Assembly (NCBI GenBank): GCA_022968985.1
Contig: JALJPK010000041.1
Location: 1 to 32,151, forward strand
DNA from: Pseudomonadales bacterium
GTDB lineage: Bacteria; Pseudomonadota; Gammaproteobacteria; Pseudomonadales; Natronospirillaceae
DNA: 32,151 nt
Reading direction: 5' to 3'
Part shown: in pieces, positions 16,913 to 25,563 of the stretch
How the letters are laid out: every line of letters starts with the position of its first letter
How positions within the stretch are numbered: position 1 is the stretch's first letter
The notes under the pieces: generated by a model
The model's database searches: none
Told to the model about the DNA's origin: nothing
Seen by the model: only the letters and a program-made list of their open reading frames with translations
Program-made: the position numbers and the translations under genes

Positions 16913-18181
16913 ATGACCACTCATTTTAAACACACACGTTTTATATTTAGCGCTATCATTTTCAACTGCGCTTTAGCATTAAATGCAAATGCTCAAAGCT
17001 TAGAATCGTTGATTGATCAAGCAATTTTTAACGATCCATGGCTTAAGTCTTCAAATTGGACAGAACAAGCTTTTTTACAACAAGCTGAGGCTAAAACACA
17101 ATGGATGGACCCCACAGTCCAAGTATCATTGGCCAATTTAGCGATAAACAGCTTTGATTTTAAACAAGAAGCTATGACTCAATTTAAAGTGTCAGCCAAA
17201 CAAATGCTGCCCAATACTCAAAAATTGAATTTGGAAAAACAAGTTCAAATCGATTTAGCTCAAATACAACCTATTTTACGTATTCAACGTGAAGCCAAAT
17301 TGGCCTTAAGCATTAAACAACTTTGGTTAAATGCCTACCAAACTCATTTGAGCATTGAGTTAATTGAAAAGAACTATCAATGGTTTGAGCAAATAATTGA
17401 TTTAAACCAAACTCGTTATCAAACGGGTTTTAATATGTCAGATAGTCAGAATATTTTAGAAGCGCAGGTGGCGCTATTAAAAATAGATGACCGTTTATTG
17501 TCGTTAAAATCTAAAAAACTCGAACATCTGACAAAATTATCTCAATATATTTTTGAACCTATTAGCTTAACTGATGTTAAATGGCCCAATTTTGTACACA
17601 TTAACATCGAACAAAACTTCATCATTGAAGCCATCAATTCTCACCCCTTATTACAAGTAATCATCAAACGCGCTGAATTATTATCAACCAAATCGTTATT
17701 GGTTAATACAACCGACGATTTAAACTGGAATGTAGGTGTCGCTTATTCATACCGTGCCGATTCTGATAATGGCATAAAACGTAGTGATTTATTAAGTATT
17801 AGTGTGGGTGTAAACATCCCTTATTTCTCAAAAAACAAAACTCAATTTTTAGTGCAATCTAATCAATCAAAACAACACAGTTTAGATTTCGAAAGACAAA
17901 CCCTCGTTAATCAATTAAAAGCACAATTTAATACGTTAATAGCCAAAAATGAGATCAATGAAAAACGCATTAAATTAAACGACACTCAACTTATTACTAA
18001 ATCATTAGAGTATTCCGATGTTGCACTTAATGCTTATACAACCAACAGCAACGATTTTTCAAAAGTATTAAAAGCAAAAATCGAACAACTCAATACAGAA
18101 TTAACATCTTTAGAATTGATAAAAAACAAACAATTCATCATTGCTGACTATCAATTTTTAACAACAGGTATTTCATTATGA
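16913..18181 (+). CDS. cusC: TolC-family outer-membrane channel (CusC/CzcC-like)
   Basis: A 422-residue outer-membrane efflux protein that forms the exit duct of the tripartite pump with CusB and CusA. I use the ATG at 16913, preceded by AGGTG; a longer frame from 16877 adds 12 residues before the natural signal peptide (MTTHFKHTRFIFSAIIFNCALALNANA). The mature part consists of two repeats of long amphipathic helices (rich in Gln, Leu, Lys, Glu; e.g. AKLALSIKQLWLNAYQTHLS) and beta-strand segments such as WNVGVAYSYRAD and LLSISVGVNIPYF, as in the OEP family. There is no lipobox cysteine near the cleavage site, so it resembles CzcC more than E. coli CusC. Its TGA overlaps the next ATG (ATGA). 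Confidence 0.88.
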   Translation: MTTHFKHTRFIFSAIIFNCALALNANAQSLESLIDQAIFNDPWLKSSNWTEQAFLQQAEAKTQWMDPTVQVSLANLAINSFDFKQEAMTQFKVSAKQMLPNTQKLNLEKQVQIDLAQIQPILRIQREAKLALSIKQLWLNAYQTHLSIELIEKNYQWFEQIIDLNQTRYQTGFNMSDSQNILEAQVALLKIDDRLLSLKSKKLEHLTKLSQYIFEPISLTDVKWPNFVHINIEQNFIIEAINSHPLLQVIIKRAELLSTKSLLVNTTDDLNWNVGVAYSYRADSDNGIKRSDLLSISVGVNIPYFSKNKTQFLVQSNQSKQHSLDFERQTLVNQLKAQFNTLIAKNEINEKRIKLNDTQLITKSLEYSDVALNAYTTNSNDFSKVLKAKIEQLNTELTSLELIKNKQFIIADYQFLTTGISL

Positions 18182-19947
18182 AAATCATAAAAAACATCTT
18201 TATCAGTTTATTTTTAATCGGTATTGGATTCATTTTAAGTTTTGTACTCATAAATAATACATCCTTATTGAATTCACATTCAGAAATAAAAGTGAGTTCT
18301 GAACAAGACGAAAAACAACCTCTTTATTGGGTCGCACCTATGGATCCTAATTTCAGAAAAGACGAACCGGGTCTGTCACCAATGGGGATGGAGCTTGTAC
18401 CATTTTTTGCCGATGAAAACTCTGCCGAGATTGGTAGTGTTAGAATCCACCCAGATGTGGCGTACAATTTAGGCCTGAGAACACAAAAAGTAATCAAACA
18501 GCCTTTTGTAAATACAATTAAAACTGTAGGGATTGTGGCAGTCAATCAAAACAACATTACCCATGTGCATTCGCGTGTAACCGGTTGGATTGAAAAACTG
18601 TATGTTAAAACACTTGGCGAAGAAGTTAAAAAAGGCCAAGCGTTATATGAAATTTATTCACCTGAATTAGTTAACGCACAAGAAGAATTATTGATTGCAC
18701 TTAAACGAAACAATAAGTTTTTAGTGAGCGCATCAAGCGAGCGTTTATTAGCGTTACAAGTGTCTAAAACACATATAAATGAACTCAAGAAAACTAAAAA
18801 GGTAAAACAAACTGTTGTTATTTACGCTAAAGCATCAGGGTATGTCACTAAATTAAACATTAGTGAAGGTTTTTATATAAAACCAGACATTACGCTTATG
18901 GCGTTAACGGATTTATCAAATGTCTGGATTAAAACTCAAGTATTTGAAAGTAGCGCAAATAAAATTCATTTAAATATGAATGTACACATCGATGTAAACA
19001 ACCATATTTTTAACGGTATAGTGGATTATATATATCCAATTTTAGATAAGAAAAACAGGAGTCTAACTGTTCGTACCCAACTGGATAACCCTGAATTAAT
19101 TCTAAAACCTAATATGCAAGTTAACGTTGTTTTATCTAATAACGATACAAAATCCACATTACAAATCCCAATTGAAGCGTTGATTCGCCTGGGTTATGAA
19201 AACAAAGTAGTAATTAAAATTGCAGAAAATCAGTTTAAATCAGTTAATGTTAAAGTAGGCCGTATCAATGAGAATTGGGCCGAAGTTATTTCAGGTTTAG
19301 AAGTGAATGACGAAGTGGTCACCTCTGCTCAATTTATGATTGATTCAGAATCGTCTAAAACCTCTGATTTTAAGCGTTATAGTGATTCTGCAGAAAGCAA
19401 TATGCAGATGAAAGACAAACAAGAAGAAACAGAAAACGGCGTTTGGGTAACCGCTATTATCAACTCAGTTAATATTCAAGACAATCAAGTAAATGTAGAT
19501 CACCCACCCATTAAACAATGGAACTGGCCAGCGATGACAATGAATTTTGTAATTAACGAGTCCGTTGATACAAACCGTTTAATAGTAGGTTCAAGCTTAG
19601 AGATACACATAATTAAAGACAATAAAAAATATGTGATCGATCAGGTTAAAAGTAAAAGTAAAACAAAAACCAAAAACCAAGATCAAGTTACTGTAAAAGC
19701 AACCCTCAACTCAATTAATGCCGCTAAACAATTAGGCAATTTTGATCACCCTCCGATTAAACTATGGAACTGGCCAGCCATGACTATGAATTTTAATTTT
19801 GATGACTCCATCGATTTAGACACACTTAAAATTAATAGTGAATTTCTGATCACCATTGAAAAACAAAATAAAAAATACGTCATTGTAAATACAATGCCTT
19901 CTAACCACAGTGAACCAGAAATGGATCACAGTAACATGAAGCATTAG
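18178..19947 (+). CDS. cusB: CusB adaptor fused to two CusF domains
   Basis: A 589-residue periplasmic adaptor linking CusA to CusC. An N-terminal membrane anchor (10-26) is followed by a heavy-metal-binding-domain relic at 50-77 (YWVAPMDP...GLSPMGMELVP) whose usual cysteines are replaced, leaving Met residues. Residues 90-395 form the HlyD/CusB body (barrel-sandwich with VHSRVTGWIEKL, helical hairpin, beta-barrel). Two CusF-type copper/silver chaperone domains follow: the first with ligands H442, W450, M453, M455, the second with H524, W532, M535, M537. This is exactly the H-x7-W-x2-M-x-M spacing of CusF. The tail (NHSEPEMDHSNMKH) adds more His/Met. CusF is normally a separate protein; single fusions are known, a double one is less common. 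Confidence 0.92.
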   Translation: MKIIKNIFISLFLIGIGFILSFVLINNTSLLNSHSEIKVSSEQDEKQPLYWVAPMDPNFRKDEPGLSPMGMELVPFFADENSAEIGSVRIHPDVAYNLGLRTQKVIKQPFVNTIKTVGIVAVNQNNITHVHSRVTGWIEKLYVKTLGEEVKKGQALYEIYSPELVNAQEELLIALKRNNKFLVSASSERLLALQVSKTHINELKKTKKVKQTVVIYAKASGYVTKLNISEGFYIKPDITLMALTDLSNVWIKTQVFESSANKIHLNMNVHIDVNNHIFNGIVDYIYPILDKKNRSLTVRTQLDNPELILKPNMQVNVVLSNNDTKSTLQIPIEALIRLGYENKVVIKIAENQFKSVNVKVGRINENWAEVISGLEVNDEVVTSAQFMIDSESSKTSDFKRYSDSAESNMQMKDKQEETENGVWVTAIINSVNIQDNQVNVDHPPIKQWNWPAMTMNFVINESVDTNRLIVGSSLEIHIIKDNKKYVIDQVKSKSKTKTKNQDQVTVKATLNSINAAKQLGNFDHPPIKLWNWPAMTMNFNFDDSIDLDTLKINSEFLITIEKQNKKYVIVNTMPSNHSEPEMDHSNMKH

Positions 19948-19955
19948 GGGTTTTT

Positions 19956-20051
19956 ATGATTAGTAAAATTATATTTTGTTACTCGGTGAAAAATCGTTTT
20001 TTGGTTTTATTATCGACATTAATTATTTCATTAGTTGAGGTGTTTTCATGA
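19956..20051 (+). CDS. Mini-ORF 1: 31-aa copy of the CusA N-terminus
   Basis: ATG ORF of 31 codons whose sequence (MISKIIF, then SVKNRFLVLLSTLIISLV) is almost the same as the first residues of CusA. It carries its own ribosome site (AGGGG at 19946-19950). The TGA overlaps the start of the second copy (ATGA at 20048-20051). The DNA match to the true cusA start continues past the coding identity: the bases that supply the Shine-Dalgarno of copy 2 (GAGGTG) are a slightly changed version of cusA codons. It may be a decayed duplicate or a translated leader peptide that would insert as a single membrane helix. Confidence 0.6.
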   Translation: MISKIIFCYSVKNRFLVLLSTLIISLVEVFS

Positions 20052-20128
20052 TTAGTAAAATTATTCATTACTCGGTAAACAATCGTTTTTTGGTCTTATT
20101 GACGACATTAATTGAGGAATCTTTATGA
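20048..20128 (+). CDS. Mini-ORF 2: 26-aa copy of the CusA N-terminus
   Basis: A second in-tandem copy, 26 codons, starting MISKIIHYSV and sharing NRFLVLL with CusA. It is more diverged than mini-ORF 1 and shorter. It ends in a TGA that overlaps the ATG of full-length cusA (ATGA at 20125-20128), and the cusA ribosome site GAGGAA lies inside its last codons. If translated, ribosomes ending here would restart on cusA. Whether it is selected or merely a remnant cannot be told from one sequence. Confidence 0.55.
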   Translation: MISKIIHYSVNNRFLVLLTTLIEESL

Positions 20129-23100
20129 TTAGTAAAATTATTTATTGGTCGGTGAAAAATCGTTTTTTGGTTTTATTATCGACATTAATTATTTCATTAG
20201 TGGGTGTATTTTCATTATTAAAAACACCCCTTGATGCGATTCCAGATTTATCAGACGTACAAGTAATCATCAAAACAAGTTATCCAGGACAGGCACCACA
20301 AGTAGTAGAAGATCAAGTGACCTATCCTCTAACCACCGCGATGCTTTCAGTGCCTGGTGCTAAAACGGTTCGCGGTTACAGTTTTTTTGGTGACTCCTAT
20401 GTGTATATTATTTTTGATGAAGGCACCGATTTATATTGGGCGCGCTCAAGAGTATTAGAATATTTAAGCCAAGTTGCACCTAACTTACCGTCTCAAGCAA
20501 AATCACAACTTGGGCCCGATGCGACAGGTGTCGGTTGGATTTACGCTTATGCGCTTATTGATAAAACAGGACAACATGACTTAGCACAGTTAAGAAGCCT
20601 ACAAGATTGGTTTTTAAAATTTGAGCTACAAACTGTTAAAGGGGTTTCTGAAGTAGCCACGATAGGAGGTATGGTTAAACAATATCAAATTGTGGTCGAC
20701 CCAAATAAATTAGCCGCATTAAATATCCCATTACAACATATTAAAATGTCAGTACAACGCTCCAACCAAGAAGTAGGAACTTCTGTAGTTGAAATGGCTG
20801 AAGCGGAATATATGGTGCGTGTCACAGGTTATATTCAATCAATAACAGACTTAGAAAACATTTCGTTAGGCTTAAATGAACAAGGCACACCACTGTTATT
20901 AAAAGACGTGGCCCATATTGAGTTAGGCCCACAAATGCGCAGGGGTATTGGTGAATTAAACGGCGAAGGCGAAGCCGTAGCGGGCATAGTTGTAATGCGT
21001 TTTGGTGAAAATGCACAACAAACTATTAACGCAGTTAAAGCAAAACTTGAGCAACTAAAAACAGGACTTCCAGCGGGGGTTGAAATCATTCCTGTGTATG
21101 ATCGTTCGGGTTTAATTGAACGTGCAGTTGAAAACTTATGGCATAAATTGTTAGAAGAGTTTTTAGTAGTGATGTTTGTTTGTTTTATATTTTTATTCCA
21201 TTTACGCAGTTCACTTGTTGCGATTATAAGTTTGCCAGTAGGTATATTGACCGCGTTTATCATTATGAAAGCCCAAGGTTTAAATGCCAACATAATGTCA
21301 TTAGGTGGTATCGCTATTGCGATTGGGGCGATGATTGATGGTGCCATTGTGATGATTGAAAACATGCATAAACACATGGAAAAAACAGTCATTACTAAAG
21401 AAAATCGCTGGGAAGTAGTAGCCAAAAGCGCATCCGAAGTGGGTCCTGCTTTATTTTTTAGTTTAATGATTATTACCGTGAGTTTTGTGCCTGTATTCAC
21501 TTTAGAGGCACAGGAAGGAAAAATGTTTGCGCCTTTAGCGTTTACTAAAACCTACGCTATGGCCGCATCGGCAATATTAGCCATTACATTGGTACCTGTA
21601 TTAATGGGATATTTTATTCGAGGCAAAGTATTACCCGAGCATAAAAACCCTTTAAACCGAGTATTAACCTTTATCTATTTACCTGTCTTAAATCGAGTTT
21701 TGGCATGGCCTAAAACAACTATTTTAGGTGCTTTACTTTTATTGGCAGTGGGGTTTTATCCAATGAATAAAATTGGATCAGAATTTATTCCACCACTGGA
21801 TGAAGGCGATTTAATGTATATGCCTACTACGTACCCAGGCATTTCAATCGCAGAAGCCAGAGACATTTTACAGTTAACCAATAAATTAATTAAAACAGTG
21901 CCCGAAGTTTTAACCACCTACGGCAAAATGGGTCGTGCAGAAACCGCAACCGATCCTGCACCTTTAACAATGATCGAAACCTTTGTGCAATTAAAACCAA
22001 AAGATCAATGGCGAGAAGGCTCAACCACAAAAAGTATTAAACAAGAGTTAGACAGCCTGATTAAAATCCCAGGTTTAACCAACGCTTGGGTCATGCCAAT
22101 CAAAACGCGTATCGACATGTTAGCAACCGGTATTAAAACCCCAGTTGGTATTATAGTAGGTGGTCCTGACTTAGCAGTGATTGAGAAAATAGGTCAAGAT
22201 TTAGAGCGTATTGTACAAGACATTAAAGGCACCGCTTCGGTTTATTCAGAGCGTGTTGTGGGTGGACGTTATTTAAAAGTGGATATTGATCGTTTACGTG
22301 CAGCCAATTACGGCTTAAATATAATGGATATTCAAGAAATTGTAAGTAGTGCAATTGGAGGAATGAACATTACTAAAACTGTTGAAGGGTTAGAGCGTTA
22401 CCCTGTGAACTTACGTTATCCACAAACCCAACGTAATTCACCTGAAGCTTTAAAAAACCTGCCCTTAATTACCGCAAAAGGTGATCGAATTGCATTGTCT
22501 GATGTGGCAAACATTTATATTGAAAAAGGCCCCGCTGGTATTAAGAGTGAAAACGCACGTTTAAATGGCTGGACATTTATTGATATTAAAGACATCGACA
22601 TTGGCAGTTACGTAGAGAACGCTCAAAAAGTGGTGAATGAACAACTGGTATTACCTGCTGGATATTCGATCACATGGTCTGGACAATATGAATATATGTT
22701 ACGTGCTAAACAAAAATTAAAAGTAGTGATTCCGTTTACGTTATTAATCATTATTGTTTTATTGTTTCTAAATTTTAAAAACTTCACCGAAGTATTTATC
22801 ATTATGGGCACGTTACCTTTTGCGATGATTGGTAGTATTTGGTTAATGTATTTACAAGGTTTTAACTTTTCAATTGCAGTAGGTGTCGGCTTTATTGCAC
22901 TAGCAGGTGTATCCGTAGAGATAGGTGTGATTATGTTGGTGTATTTAAACCAATCCTATAACCATATGTTAAATGAATGTGTTTCAAACAATATTCTGCC
23001 AACAATAAAAGACTTAAGACAAGCCGTTATACATGGCGCTGGCATGCGTATTCGCCCTGTAATGATGACGGCTTGCGCCATCATTCTTGGTTTATTACCC

Positions 23101-23277
23101 ATTTTATTAGGCACAGGAACCGGCTCAGAAATAATGAGCCGTATCGCAGCACCTATGGTAGGCGGCATGATCAGTACTGTTTTATTAACTTTACTTGTAT
23201 TACCTGTTGTCTATTTTATGTGGAAAAAAAATCATATTAATACCCCTTTAAAACCAATAAAAAGAGAAGACTCATGA
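20125..23277 (+). CDS. cusA: CusA-type Cu(I)/Ag(I) RND efflux pump
   Basis: A 1050-residue inner-membrane RND pump of the heavy-metal (HME-RND) family, driving Cu(I)/Ag(I) through CusB and CusC with proton motive force. Twelve helices with two large periplasmic loops are evident. The proton-relay aspartate is in AIAIGAMIDGAIVMIEN. The three methionines that form the metal site in E. coli CusA are recognisable by context: YMPTTYPG, PLTMIETF and RIDMLATGIK, along with the nearby Glu and Lys. Other hallmarks are SYPGQAPQVVEDQVTYPL near the N-terminus and GLLPILLGTGTGSE near the C-terminus. The start is fixed by GAGGAA and the overlap with mini-ORF 2; the stop overlaps the CopC-like gene (ATGA). 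Copper/silver rather than cobalt/zinc/cadmium is the best substrate call. Confidence 0.96.
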   Translation: MISKIIYWSVKNRFLVLLSTLIISLVGVFSLLKTPLDAIPDLSDVQVIIKTSYPGQAPQVVEDQVTYPLTTAMLSVPGAKTVRGYSFFGDSYVYIIFDEGTDLYWARSRVLEYLSQVAPNLPSQAKSQLGPDATGVGWIYAYALIDKTGQHDLAQLRSLQDWFLKFELQTVKGVSEVATIGGMVKQYQIVVDPNKLAALNIPLQHIKMSVQRSNQEVGTSVVEMAEAEYMVRVTGYIQSITDLENISLGLNEQGTPLLLKDVAHIELGPQMRRGIGELNGEGEAVAGIVVMRFGENAQQTINAVKAKLEQLKTGLPAGVEIIPVYDRSGLIERAVENLWHKLLEEFLVVMFVCFIFLFHLRSSLVAIISLPVGILTAFIIMKAQGLNANIMSLGGIAIAIGAMIDGAIVMIENMHKHMEKTVITKENRWEVVAKSASEVGPALFFSLMIITVSFVPVFTLEAQEGKMFAPLAFTKTYAMAASAILAITLVPVLMGYFIRGKVLPEHKNPLNRVLTFIYLPVLNRVLAWPKTTILGALLLLAVGFYPMNKIGSEFIPPLDEGDLMYMPTTYPGISIAEARDILQLTNKLIKTVPEVLTTYGKMGRAETATDPAPLTMIETFVQLKPKDQWREGSTTKSIKQELDSLIKIPGLTNAWVMPIKTRIDMLATGIKTPVGIIVGGPDLAVIEKIGQDLERIVQDIKGTASVYSERVVGGRYLKVDIDRLRAANYGLNIMDIQEIVSSAIGGMNITKTVEGLERYPVNLRYPQTQRNSPEALKNLPLITAKGDRIALSDVANIYIEKGPAGIKSENARLNGWTFIDIKDIDIGSYVENAQKVVNEQLVLPAGYSITWSGQYEYMLRAKQKLKVVIPFTLLIIIVLLFLNFKNFTEVFIIMGTLPFAMIGSIWLMYLQGFNFSIAVGVGFIALAGVSVEIGVIMLVYLNQSYNHMLNECVSNNILPTIKDLRQAVIHGAGMRIRPVMMTACAIILGLLPILLGTGTGSEIMSRIAAPMVGGMISTVLLTLLVLPVVYFMWKKNHINTPLKPIKREDS

Positions 23278-23732
23278 ACAAAAAATTATTATTAACATTA
23301 TCGACTATTGTTTTAAGCACAAATTTAATCGCCTCTGGCCAACATGGTGACGATCATTCAGAAATGAAAGATATGAACGTAAAACATGATATGGCAATGA
23401 ACGATAAACAAAAGGAACATAAACCCATGCATAAAAAAATAATGGGGGATTTAGATCAAGTAATGACAATGCCAACTGATGGTCAAATGTTGATGGGAAG
23501 CCCAGAAACACTGATGATGCATTTCCCTGCTATGGTTACTCTGAGCTCTGTTCAAATCATGGATGAAGCTAACAATGTTTTAGATGTGAATTTTGAGCTT
23601 TCAGCCGATCCTGTCAAGATGTTTGAGCAAACTCTACCTACTTTGGTTGCTGGAACATATACAGTTAAATATTTCTATATGAACACTGACTCTGAAATGA
23701 GCATAGAAGAATTTTGGTTCATGGTGCATTAA
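23274..23732 (+). CDS. CopC-like periplasmic protein with Met/His-rich lead
   Basis: A 152-residue exported protein. The signal peptide (MNKKLLLTLSTIVLSTNLIASG) is followed by a flexible Met/His/Asp-rich segment (about 24-60: HGDDHSEMKDMNVKHDMAMN and onward), typical of copper-binding linkers. The remainder reads as a CopC-type beta-sandwich (PTDGQMLMGSPETLMMHFPAMVTLSSVQIMD ... GTYTVKYFYM ... FWFMVH). Unlike classical CopC, the histidine that would sit at the mature N-terminus is displaced by the linker. It starts within the cusA stop codon, with AGAGAAG upstream, so it is translationally coupled to the pump. A copper-carrier role in the periplasm is likely. Confidence 0.75.
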   Translation: MNKKLLLTLSTIVLSTNLIASGQHGDDHSEMKDMNVKHDMAMNDKQKEHKPMHKKIMGDLDQVMTMPTDGQMLMGSPETLMMHFPAMVTLSSVQIMDEANNVLDVNFELSADPVKMFEQTLPTLVAGTYTVKYFYMNTDSEMSIEEFWFMVH

Positions 23733-23767
23733 TACTATTTGACTATAATCTAAATAATACTTTATAT

Positions 23768-23788
23768 AAGCCCTGTTTTTCAGGGCTT
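23768..23788 (+). terminator. Hairpin between the two CopC genes
   Basis: AAGCCCTG-TTTTT-CAGGGCTT, a perfect 8-bp stem with a 5-base loop. No long U-tract follows, so it may only partly stop transcription or protect the upstream mRNA, lowering expression of the CopC/CopD/cytochrome part relative to the pump. Confidence 0.5.
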
Positions 23789-23815
23789 CTACTAATATAA
23801 AAAATGAGAATTATT

Positions 23816-24244
23816 ATGAAATTACTTACTTACTTGTTTATCAGTTTTACTGTTTTTACTTCAACCATTGTTTTGGCACATTCTAAATTACTCAGCCATG
23901 ATCCTATTAATAATAGTGTGATCGAAACAACACCCGAAACCTTGACATTAAATTTCAATAAGCCAATGCGTTTAGCAAAAGTGACGTTTATCGATCAAGA
24001 CAACAATAAAATAAAAATAAAAAATTTAGGTAAAGAATCTAAAAAAGAACACAGTGTATCTTTAGAGGATATTCCTCATGGCTTATTTAACGTTATTTGG
24101 ATTTCGTTAGGTAAAGACGGGCACAAAATGGAAGGGGAATTTTCTTTTATGTTACACAATAGTGCAATGATACATACAGAATCGATGCAAGAATTTTATG
24201 ATAGTTTTCAATCTTCAATTAACTTATTAGAAACTGAAGAATAA
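23816..24244 (+). CDS. copC: CopC-family periplasmic copper-binding protein
   Basis: A 142-residue periplasmic protein (signal peptide MKLLTYLFISFTVFTSTIVLA). The mature form starts HSKLLSHDP, giving the N-terminal histidine that is the key Cu(II) ligand of CopC. The rest follows the CopC sandwich: ETLTLNFNKPMRLAKVTFID, PHGLFNVIWISLGKDGHKMEGEFSFML, with Asp/His of the site in KDGHKMEGEF. I prefer the ATG at 23816 to one four codons earlier, since the upstream one has no ribosome site. It is followed one base later by copD, the usual partner in CopCD systems. Confidence 0.88.
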   Translation: MKLLTYLFISFTVFTSTIVLAHSKLLSHDPINNSVIETTPETLTLNFNKPMRLAKVTFIDQDNNKIKIKNLGKESKKEHSVSLEDIPHGLFNVIWISLGKDGHKMEGEFSFMLHNSAMIHTESMQEFYDSFQSSINLLETEE

Positions 24245-24245
24245 T

Positions 24246-25103
24246 ATGTTTGAATTCATTCAATTTATATTTCAATTTTTATCCACTTTATTAATCATTC
24301 ATATTATTGGATTTGGCTTGTTTCGAATAATATTTAACGTCGAACAATTAGATTCTAAATTAATCCGTATTGTTCGAATTTTAATATTATTATTCTTTCC
24401 TGTTTTAATAATCAACTATTTATTAGTAGTCATTATTTTCGCCGACGAAGGGATAGCAGGATTATTTGATGTTTTTTACCATGAACTTATATTATCCACT
24501 AACGAAAAGTGGATTGGTTTAATATCTATTTTAAGCATTATATTTTCATTAATCGCCCTACACTTAAAACAAAATAGCTTTATTATGAAGTTTCTATTTG
24601 TAGTTTTCAGTTTGGGGATATTATCGAGATTTACTTTGTCTGGGCATTTTTTTAGTGAAGGTCTATTATTTTGGAGCGTAATAGCACTGCATACTTTCTC
24701 AGTTTGTTTTTGGATTGGAAGCTTATACCCACTTATAATCAGCTGTTCAGATAAATATAAACTTAAGCCTAGTGTTATTAAACAATTAATGAATAAATTT
24801 GGCACAGTCGCCATATTATTTGTATCCATGCTATTAATTACAGGTTCCATATTAACCTACAAACACCTACCCGATTTTAATACAATCACTACAAGCTTTT
24901 ACCACATTGGTTTATTATTTAAATTACTCCTTGTTGGTTTATTATTATTAATTGCACTGTGGCATAAATTTTATTTAGTAAAAAATTTAATCGACTCTAA
25001 AAGTATTTTACAACTTAAAAAATCAATTACAATTGAATGGATTATAAGTTTTATCATCATTTTTATTACCACTTATATTGTGCGTATTATAGGGTTAAAT
25101 TAA
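24246..25103 (+). CDS. copD: CopD-family inner-membrane copper protein
   Basis: A 285-residue integral membrane protein with about eight hydrophobic helices. The CopD core is visible as LHTFSVCFWIGSLYPLII (around 155-172), with His and Trp-x-Gly typical of the family, and SGHFFSEGLLF in the preceding helix. CopD, together with CopC, is associated with copper uptake or copper transfer across the inner membrane. It starts one base after copC. The composition is very rich in Ile/Leu/Phe, as expected. The next gene starts two bases after its stop, so it belongs to the same transcript. Confidence 0.82.
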   Translation: MFEFIQFIFQFLSTLLIIHIIGFGLFRIIFNVEQLDSKLIRIVRILILLFFPVLIINYLLVVIIFADEGIAGLFDVFYHELILSTNEKWIGLISILSIIFSLIALHLKQNSFIMKFLFVVFSLGILSRFTLSGHFFSEGLLFWSVIALHTFSVCFWIGSLYPLIISCSDKYKLKPSVIKQLMNKFGTVAILFVSMLLITGSILTYKHLPDFNTITTSFYHIGLLFKLLLVGLLLLIALWHKFYLVKNLIDSKSILQLKKSITIEWIISFIIIFITTYIVRIIGLN

Positions 25104-25105
25104 TT

Positions 25106-25555
25106 ATGTTTTTAAAAATCACATCCTTTCTATTTTTATTCCTATCTCTAATTTTGACAAGTTGCCAAACTATTGAACTCGACTCTGCAAAAGAAAATAA
25201 ATTAGAACAAAAACTAGAACAAAAACTAGAACAACAAGCTATTGCCATTTCAAAGATAGAAGTAAAAGAAATAGCAGTAGACCATGCTGGGTTTAAAATA
25301 TACAAAGACAATACTTGCCAAAATTGTCATGGTGATAAGTTACAAGGTAGCCTTACCGGCCCACCTTTAATTTATAATTTGTATAAGTCATCCCATCACA
25401 ATGATTTAAAATTATTTACAAGTATAAAAGAAGGGGTGGATCAACATCATTGGTTTTTTGGTAATATGCCAGACCATGGGTTCATTAACGATAAAGACAT
25501 CCAGCTAATAGTCCAATTTATTAGACAATCCCTCATTTTAAATAACATAAAATAA
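25106..25555 (+). CDS. Lipoprotein monohaem cytochrome c
   Basis: A 149-residue protein. The N-terminus MFLKITSFLFLFLSLILTSC carries a lipobox (LTSC; lipidated Cys20). A charged linker follows with a short repeated LEQK unit (three near-copies from 12-bp DNA repeats at 25201-25236). The haem c site is CQNCH, and a methionine in GNMPDHG is the probable sixth ligand, as in small class I cytochromes. It should sit on the periplasmic face of a membrane and pass single electrons. I start at 25106, since a longer frame from 25037 overlaps copD out of frame and lacks a signal peptide. It follows copD by 2 bases. Confidence 0.82.
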   Translation: MFLKITSFLFLFLSLILTSCQTIELDSAKENKLEQKLEQKLEQQAIAISKIEVKEIAVDHAGFKIYKDNTCQNCHGDKLQGSLTGPPLIYNLYKSSHHNDLKLFTSIKEGVDQHHWFFGNMPDHGFINDKDIQLIVQFIRQSLILNNIK

Positions 25556-25563
25556 AAGGTTAC

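Larger units (their letters stand above)
19956..20220 (+). repeat. Triplicated 5' region of cusA
   Basis: Three direct repeats begin with ATGATTAGTAAAATTAT at 19956, 20048 and 20125. Copies 1 and 3 stay nearly identical for about 90 bases; copy 2 is about 77 bases long and more diverged. Each copy is preceded by a separate Shine-Dalgarno. The third is the real cusA start. Confidence 0.9.

Noticed and set aside
20835-21500. Long 221-codon minus-strand ORF inside cusA
   Set aside because: It is antisense to strongly conserved CusA coding sequence; its composition follows from the sense codons.
22977-23240. 87-codon plus-strand ORF in another frame at the cusA 3' end
   Set aside because: The overlapping CusA frame is unmistakable (GLLPILLGTGTGSE region) and no ribosome site precedes it.
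25201-25236. 12-bp repeats as a CRISPR-like or regulatory array
   Set aside because: They are short in-frame LEQK codon repeats in the cytochrome linker, best explained by slippage.
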